8,322 bases of DNA. It comes from Desulfuromonadaceae bacterium UBA6124 (GTDB taxonomy: Bacteria; Desulfobacterota; Desulfuromonadia; Desulfuromonadales; Trichloromonadaceae). The notes beneath the pieces were generated by a model, which saw nothing but the letters and a program-made list of their open reading frames with translations, had not been told where the DNA came from and did not search any database. The translations under genes were made by a program, and so were the position numbers. The stretch spans positions 1 through 8,322 of the forward strand of contig DIVU01000019.1 of the NCBI GenBank assembly GCA_002423365.1, in the 5' to 3' direction. Of the stretch, positions 4,825-8,322 are shown in pieces. How positions within the stretch are numbered: position 1 is the first letter of the stretch; every line of letters begins with the position of its first letter.

Positions 4825-7055
4825 CAATCCACGCCCGCGCCGTAAGCCGCGCGACAACGCTGATCGCCGGCACACTCGCGCTGACATTGGCAATACTTCT
4901 GCCGACAGTTTACTTCACGATCTCCTATCAATATCTTCTTGGCAGACTCGACACCGATGCCGAAACCAGCGCCCGCGACGCCAGCAATCTGGTCACGACC
5001 AATCCCAGGATGTGGCAATTCGAATTACACCGGCACATGGCGCTCCTGGAACGGCGCTCCCACGAAAGAATGCCGGAAATCCGGCGTATCCTCGATACCG
5101 ACAATCAGGTTGTCGCCGAAAGCGTCGATTATCTGGATCATCCCACCCTCTCTCGCCGCCACGCCATTTACGATGCAGGCATGCCGGTCGCGCAATTGGA
5201 AATCGTTCGCTCGCTGCGGCCGCTCATCGCGGAAACCACGGGAGTGGGCATCGCGGCCCTGCTCCTTGGTGGGCTGATTTTTTTGGTGCTGCGCATCCTG
5301 CCGTTGCGGGCGGTTCGCAAGGCCTACCAATCCCTGAGCGAAAGCGAAAACCGATACCGCGCCCTCTATGAATCGATGCAAGAGGGGCTGGCGCTGTTTC
5401 GGGTGACCTACGACCGCGACGGGCAAGCCGAGGCGTTCACGCTGATGGACATCAATCCGGCCTGCGAACGCATCCTCGACCTGAAGCGCGACAAGGTAAT
5501 CGGTATCGATGGCGGCAAGATCCTCGGCAGCGTCCTTGCGGTACATCCGCCCGACCTGCTTCGTGCGTCCGCAACGGGGAATTCGTTCAGCTTCGAAACC
5601 CAAAACCCCACAACGGAGCGATTCTTCAGCGTCTCTGTTTTCCATCCAGGACCGGAACTCCTCGCCACCCTCATTGAAGACATCACCCAGCGCAAAAGAT
5701 CACAGGATGAGATTCGAAAACTGGCTTATTCGGACAGCCTGACCGGCCTGCCGAACCGGGCGCTGTTTTGGGATAGGCTCCTTTATGCGCTGGCTCGCGC
5801 CGACCGAGACACAGTTAAAATCGCTCTGCTTTTTCTCGACCTGGACGGCTTCAAGGTTATCAACGACACCCTCGGGCATGCCAGCGGTGATCAGCTTCTG
5901 AAACAGGTCGCCCGCCGGCTGAGCGGGTCCATTCGCTCCAGCGACATCCTCGCCCGCTTGGGTGGAGACGAGTTCGTCGTCCTGGTCGCCTACACCGGCA
6001 AGGAACTGGACGTAGCCCATCTCGCCCAAAACCTTCTGCACCGGCTGACGCCCGCCTATGTCATCGCCGAGAGGGAAATCCATACCTCGGCAAGTCTCGG
6101 CATCGCCATCTTTCCCGATGATGGGCAGGACGCCGAAACACTTCTGCGCTGCGCCGACATGGCCATGTACGCAGCCAAGGAAGCGGGCCGTAACCGCTAC
6201 CATTTTTTCTCGCCGGAGATGAACCGTAAAACCCATGACCGAATGGAGATGGTAACGAATCTGCGTCTGGCCCTCGACCGGGAGGAGTTGTTTCTGGAGT
6301 TCCAACCGATCTTCGCCAGCGGAAACGGTTCTCTCGTGGCGGCCGAAGCCCTGCTGCGCTGGCGACATCCGCGAATGGGTCAAATTCAACCCGAATCATT
6401 CATCCCTGTTGCCGAGGATTCCGGTTTTATTGTCACGTTGGGGGAATGGGTGCTGAGCACGGCTTGCCGAAAACTGAAAACATGGCAGGATGCGGGTTTG
6501 CCAAGCTTCAGACTGACGGTCAACGTCTCGGCACGGCAGCTCTCGCAACGGGATTTGGTCGAGACGGTCGCAAGGATTCTGACGGAAACGGCGGTCGATT
6601 CACGTTTTATCGAGTTGGAGGTGAACGAATCCTGCCTCATCGAACATAACGAAAGCGCCGTCCAAACCCTATCCCGGCTAAAAGCCCTGGGGTTGAGCAT
6701 CGGCCTCGACGACTTCGGCAGTGGTTGTTCGGCCCTTGGCCATCTCAAAGATTTCCCCATCGAGCGAATCAAAATCGACCGGTCTCTCGTTACAAACGTC
6801 TTCCGGACTCCCGACGACCGGATCATTATCGAGGGCATCATCGCCATGGCCGGCCAGTTGGGACTCAAGATCGCGGCTGAGGGCGTGGAAAACAAAGAAC
6901 AGGCCGAATTCGTACGCGCTACCGGCTGCGACGAAATCCAGGGATTCTTCCTCTCTCCGCCCCTGTCCGAAGACCGGTTCACCGCCTATCTCCGTCGGCA
7001 CGACGTCCGTCACCCCCAACCCCTGCCCGCAACAACAAGGAGGCCGGCGACATAA
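4821..7055 (+). CDS. Membrane-bound PAS-GGDEF-EAL protein (c-di-GMP synthase/phosphodiesterase)
   Basis: A 744-residue protein. Order: transmembrane helix about 12-36; periplasmic region about 37-137 (with PRMWQFELHRHMALLERRS and a later ILDTDNQVVAESVDYL strand), a small unassigned sensor; transmembrane helix about 140-160; PAS domain about 172-292; GGDEF domain about 295-460; EAL domain about 475-725. The cyclase site is intact (GGDEF 381-385, metal Asp340 in LFLDLDGFK), with an inhibitory RxxD site RSSD at 372-375. The phosphodiesterase site is also intact: Glu509 (EAL), Asn568, Glu603, Asp630-Asp631, Lys651, Glu687 and Gln707. It could both make and break c-di-GMP. The start overlaps the stop of the PstS-like gene (4821-4824), with AAGGA at 4807-4811 as ribosome binding site. 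This suggests the binding protein controls it through the periplasmic region. The last codons lie inside a terminator hairpin. Which activity dominates cannot be read from sequence. Confidence 0.95.
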   Translation: MTIHARAVSRATTLIAGTLALTLAILLPTVYFTISYQYLLGRLDTDAETSARDASNLVTTNPRMWQFELHRHMALLERRSHERMPEIRRILDTDNQVVAESVDYLDHPTLSRRHAIYDAGMPVAQLEIVRSLRPLIAETTGVGIAALLLGGLIFLVLRILPLRAVRKAYQSLSESENRYRALYESMQEGLALFRVTYDRDGQAEAFTLMDINPACERILDLKRDKVIGIDGGKILGSVLAVHPPDLLRASATGNSFSFETQNPTTERFFSVSVFHPGPELLATLIEDITQRKRSQDEIRKLAYSDSLTGLPNRALFWDRLLYALARADRDTVKIALLFLDLDGFKVINDTLGHASGDQLLKQVARRLSGSIRSSDILARLGGDEFVVLVAYTGKELDVAHLAQNLLHRLTPAYVIAEREIHTSASLGIAIFPDDGQDAETLLRCADMAMYAAKEAGRNRYHFFSPEMNRKTHDRMEMVTNLRLALDREELFLEFQPIFASGNGSLVAAEALLRWRHPRMGQIQPESFIPVAEDSGFIVTLGEWVLSTACRKLKTWQDAGLPSFRLTVNVSARQLSQRDLVETVARILTETAVDSRFIELEVNESCLIEHNESAVQTLSRLKALGLSIGLDDFGSGCSALGHLKDFPIERIKIDRSLVTNVFRTPDDRIIIEGIIAMAGQLGLKIAAEGVENKEQAEFVRATGCDEIQGFFLSPPLSEDRFTAYLRRHDVRHPQPLPATTRRPAT

Positions 7056-7074
7056 CGACGCCGGCCTCCTTGTT
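7034..7074. terminator. Bidirectional terminator hairpin spanning the GGDEF-EAL stop codon
   Basis: A perfect 16-bp inverted repeat, AACAAGGAGGCCGGCG (7034-7049) and its complement (7059-7074), with a 9-base loop that contains the TAA stop of the GGDEF-EAL gene. T-rich tails follow in both directions (TTGTTTAT on plus, TTGTTGTTG on minus), though neither is a pure T run. It sits between convergent genes, so it can end transcripts from the plus-strand unit and from the minus-strand lipoprotein gene. The last few residues of the upstream protein (Arg-Arg-Pro-Ala region) are encoded by its left arm. Confidence 0.8.
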
Positions 7075-7091
7075 TATGCGCCAAAAAAACC

Positions 7092-7418
7092 TTAAGGCCG
7101 GCGGTCTTCGGGATAGGTGGAATTGAAGGTGTAGGAAGCGACCTTGCCCTGGCCGTCGAAGCGCAAGACCAGGTCGCGGGTCTTGGTCTCGCCGAAAAGG
7201 GAATATTTGTAATGGCCGTAGGTCCAGGTTTCCCGACCGTCCTCGATGCCAGTGCGCCAAGGCGCGCCGAACAACCGGGTGATATCCGCCTTGCTCGTCT
7301 CCCCCATCTTGACCTCCTGCACTGCGGGCACATTGAAGTTCCGCCCGGCGCTGGCGCAACCGACCAGGGCCAGCAGCAGAATCACCACCGTCAACTTTCT
7401 TGACAATTTCTTCACCAT
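7092..7418 (-). CDS. Small outer-membrane lipoprotein, SmpA/OmlA (BamE-like) family
   Basis: From ATG 7418 the protein has 108 residues. It starts with a lipoprotein signal peptide (MVKKLSRKLTVVILLLALVG) ending in the lipobox Leu-Val-Gly-Cys, with Cys21 as the lipidated residue. Ala22-Ser23 after it do not retain it in the inner membrane. The mature part follows the SmpA/OmlA pattern: VKMGETSKADITRLFGAPW (36-54), ETWTYGHYKYSLFG (63-76), LVLRFDGQGKVASYTF (83-98). BamE itself helps the BAM complex insert outer-membrane proteins; many small lipoproteins share this fold, so the bamE name is not given. The frame is open upstream to 7460, but only 7418 gives a proper signal peptide. GGGAGGT at 7427-7421 sits close to ATG 7418 and at better spacing for GTG 7415, which is also a possible start. 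A terminator-like hairpin lies just before this site. Confidence 0.82.
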   Translation of the reverse strand: MVKKLSRKLTVVILLLALVGCASAGRNFNVPAVQEVKMGETSKADITRLFGAPWRTGIEDGRETWTYGHYKYSLFGETKTRDLVLRFDGQGKVASYTFNSTYPEDRRP

Positions 7419-7427
7419 TGACCTCCC

Positions 7428-7477
7428 AAAAAAAAATCCCGTGTCATCCGCCCCGACCACCGGGGTCCGAACACGAG
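7428..7477 (-). terminator. Rho-independent terminator (or attenuator) between the PagL-like and lipoprotein genes
   Basis: On the minus strand an outer stem CTCGTGT/ACACGGG (7477-7471 with 7444-7438, one T-G wobble) encloses an inner stem CCCCG/CGGGG (7465-7461 with 7455-7451, loop 7460-7456), separated by an internal loop of 5-6 bases. The stem is followed after GA by nine T residues (7436-7428). The T run directly abuts the GGGAGGT ribosome binding site of the lipoprotein gene. It should end transcripts coming from the PagL-like gene; read-through would be needed to reach the lipoprotein gene unless a promoter lies inside it. I saw no convincing promoter there. Confidence 0.6.
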
Positions 7478-7504
7478 CCGTTTAAAGTTTTCCGCCGCGC
7501 GATT

Positions 7505-8068
7505 CTAGAAAAATTTTCCGATTTGCACCATCAGAGAATTCATCCCCCGGTTGTCCCGATGCAGTTCGCCGTTGGAAAGATGATGCAGGCGGACGGCGAC
7601 GAGCCAGAGGGATGCGCCGTCGGCGCCGATCTCCACCCCGAACCCCGCCTGGGGATTGAAGTTGAGGCGCAGTCCCTGATCTTTCTCCTGGAAATCGGTG
7701 TAGATCAAGCCGATGCCGGCCTCGGCATAGGGCCGCAGCGCCGCCGTGCGCAGGCCATCGAGATAATAGAGGGCAAAGATGTTGCCCGACACCACGCCCC
7801 GGGTGCGAGGAGCGGTACTCAGACCAGCGGCGCCTTCGACCTTGAAACGCAGCGCCTCGGGGGCGCGGTGCGGCCAGACCCGCTCGTAATCGAAGAGCGC
7901 CGCCGCCGAAAGCAGCAGGAACTCGCGATCGTTGGTCGGCGAGTAGGACTGTCCGGCGACCGCCGCCAGACTGTAGCGGGTGGGAACCGGAGCCTCCGCC
8001 GCCGGGGCGCGCCCCGCAACCAGCAGGGTCAGGGCCAACACGGCCGGCATCAAGAGAAACTGTTTCAT
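7505..8068 (-). CDS. pagL: Outer-membrane lipid A 3-O-deacylase-like protein (PagL / acyloxyacyl hydrolase family)
   Basis: A 187-residue protein with a Sec signal peptide (MKQFLLMPAVLALTLLVAGRAPA, cleavage about residue 23-24) and an eight-strand-barrel-like mature part ending in Phe-Phe, the outer-membrane signature. The family blocks line up without gaps near the end: LRPYAEAGIGLIY (111-123), LNFNPQAGFGVEI (135-147) and the active-site segment RLHHLSNGELHRDNRGMNS (160-178). His163 and Ser165 match the catalytic His-x-Ser of PagL. The third residue (Glu, fourteen positions after the His in Pseudomonas PagL as I recall it) is Asn177 here. PagL removes the 3-O acyl chain of lipid A, which alters membrane charge and immune recognition. 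The gene follows hrpB after 27 bp, with GAGG six bases before ATG 8068. Activity is uncertain given the Asn; the family call is good. Confidence 0.83.
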   Translation of the reverse strand: MKQFLLMPAVLALTLLVAGRAPAAEAPVPTRYSLAAVAGQSYSPTNDREFLLLSAAALFDYERVWPHRAPEALRFKVEGAAGLSTAPRTRGVVSGNIFALYYLDGLRTAALRPYAEAGIGLIYTDFQEKDQGLRLNFNPQAGFGVEIGADGASLWLVAVRLHHLSNGELHRDNRGMNSLMVQIGKFF

Positions 8069-8095
8069 ATTGCCTCGCTTGCGAAAAAACTCCCC

Positions 8096-8322
8096 TCAAC
8101 CCCCCGGCAGCCGCCGTTTGACCAGCCGGGTGGCGACGGCGTTCCAGGGGTCGTCGGGCCAGGGATGCTTGGGGTAGCGCCCCTTCATTTCCTTCTTCAC
8201 CTCGGGATAGACCCGGTCCCAAAAGCTGCGCAGGTCGTCGGTGACGGCCAACGGCCGCCCAGCCGGGGAGAGGAGATGGATCAGCACCGGCAGTTCGCCC
8301 TCGACCAGGCGCGGGGTTTCGG
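8096..8322 (-). CDS. hrpB: ATP-dependent helicase HrpB, C-terminal fragment (5' end outside window)
   Basis: The frame is open from the window edge to a TGA stop at 8098-8096, giving the last 74 or so residues. ETPRLVEGELPVLIHLLSPAG is followed by RPLAVTDDLRSFWDRVYPEV, KKEMKGRYPKHPWPDDP and a basic end. This is the characteristic C-terminal block of HrpB, a DEAH-box helicase of the DEAD/DEAH superfamily whose cellular role is poorly known; the RecA-like helicase domains lie outside the window. The GTG at 8287 is internal, not a start. Downstream, 27 bp away on the same strand, is the PagL-like gene, which may be read from the same transcript. The call rests on recognition of the GRYPKHPWPDDP motif, which is very typical. 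Confidence 0.9.
   Translation of the reverse strand, partial: ETPRLVEGELPVLIHLLSPAGRPLAVTDDLRSFWDRVYPEVKKEMKGRYPKHPWPDDPWNAVATRLVKRRLPGG

Noticed and set aside
4821..5300. Idea that the GGDEF-EAL sensor region is a dCACHE domain
   Set aside because: Only about 100 residues lie between the two membrane helices, too short for a double CACHE fold, so no named sensor domain is assigned.
7083..7095. CCTTAAGG palindrome followed by seven T on the minus strand at the lipoprotein stop
   Set aside because: The palindrome has no loop and cannot fold into a proper terminator stem; the strong inverted repeat at 7034-7074 is the better terminator.
7482..8222. Open frame of 246 codons on the minus strand over the PagL-like gene
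   Set aside because: It runs in another frame across both the PagL-like gene and the hrpB end; composition is Arg/Gly/Ala-rich without recognisable motifs, whereas the PagL frame has a signal peptide and family motifs.
1..8322. Search by eye for CRISPR repeats, tRNA genes, insertion-sequence ends or att sites
   Set aside because: No regularly spaced repeats, cloverleaf-like sequences, transposase genes or terminal inverted repeats were recognised.

Overview
The window is GC-rich, densely packed chromosomal DNA from a Gram-negative bacterium. This is shown by a TonB-dependent outer-membrane receptor, lipobox and C-terminal-Phe outer-membrane proteins, a PagL-type lipid A deacylase and HrpB. 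The protein style (BtuF with a Cys-Asp-Arg-Pro motif, PstS-like protein next to a GGDEF-EAL protein, BamE-like lipoprotein) fits a proteobacterium, perhaps of the Desulfuromonadales/Geobacterales kind. That placement is an inference, because no rRNA or marker gene is present.

Region 1 (1-2898, + strand) is the end of a corrinoid (vitamin B12) uptake operon: the C-terminus of a BtuB-like receptor, then BtuF (periplasmic binding protein), BtuC (permease) and BtuD (ATPase). Reading frames overlap or nearly touch at every junction, so the four genes should be co-transcribed and translationally coupled. Together they carry the ligand across the outer membrane, through the periplasm and across the inner membrane. 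Any cobalamin riboswitch would lie upstream, outside the window.

Region 2 (2905-3771, - strand) is a single gene that converges on btuD with only 6 bp between stop codons. It encodes an N-terminal cytoplasmic TIR domain, one transmembrane helix and a C-terminal beta-rich domain predicted to be periplasmic. An AT-rich 198-bp intergenic region (3772-3969) separates it from the next, divergent unit. That region holds promoter-like elements in both directions and a perfect 10-bp palindrome.

Region 3 (3970-7055, + strand) is a two-gene unit coupled by an ATGA overlap: a secreted PstS-family binding protein followed by a membrane-bound PAS-GGDEF-EAL protein with both c-di-GMP catalytic sites intact. 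The layout resembles the Vibrio NspS/MbaA pair, in which a periplasmic binding protein controls a c-di-GMP enzyme. Here the binding protein is of the phosphate-binding type, which makes it the best candidate for a little-described signalling system. A 16-bp inverted repeat spans the stop codon and probably terminates transcription from both sides.

Region 4 (7092-8322, - strand) reads, in transcription order, the C-terminus of the helicase HrpB, a PagL-like lipid A 3-O-deacylase and a small BamE/OmlA-like lipoprotein. A terminator-like hairpin with a nine-T run lies between the last two and directly abuts the ribosome binding site of the lipoprotein gene. No tRNA, rRNA, CRISPR array, insertion sequence or other mobile element was seen, and no stretch over 300 bp lacks a gene.
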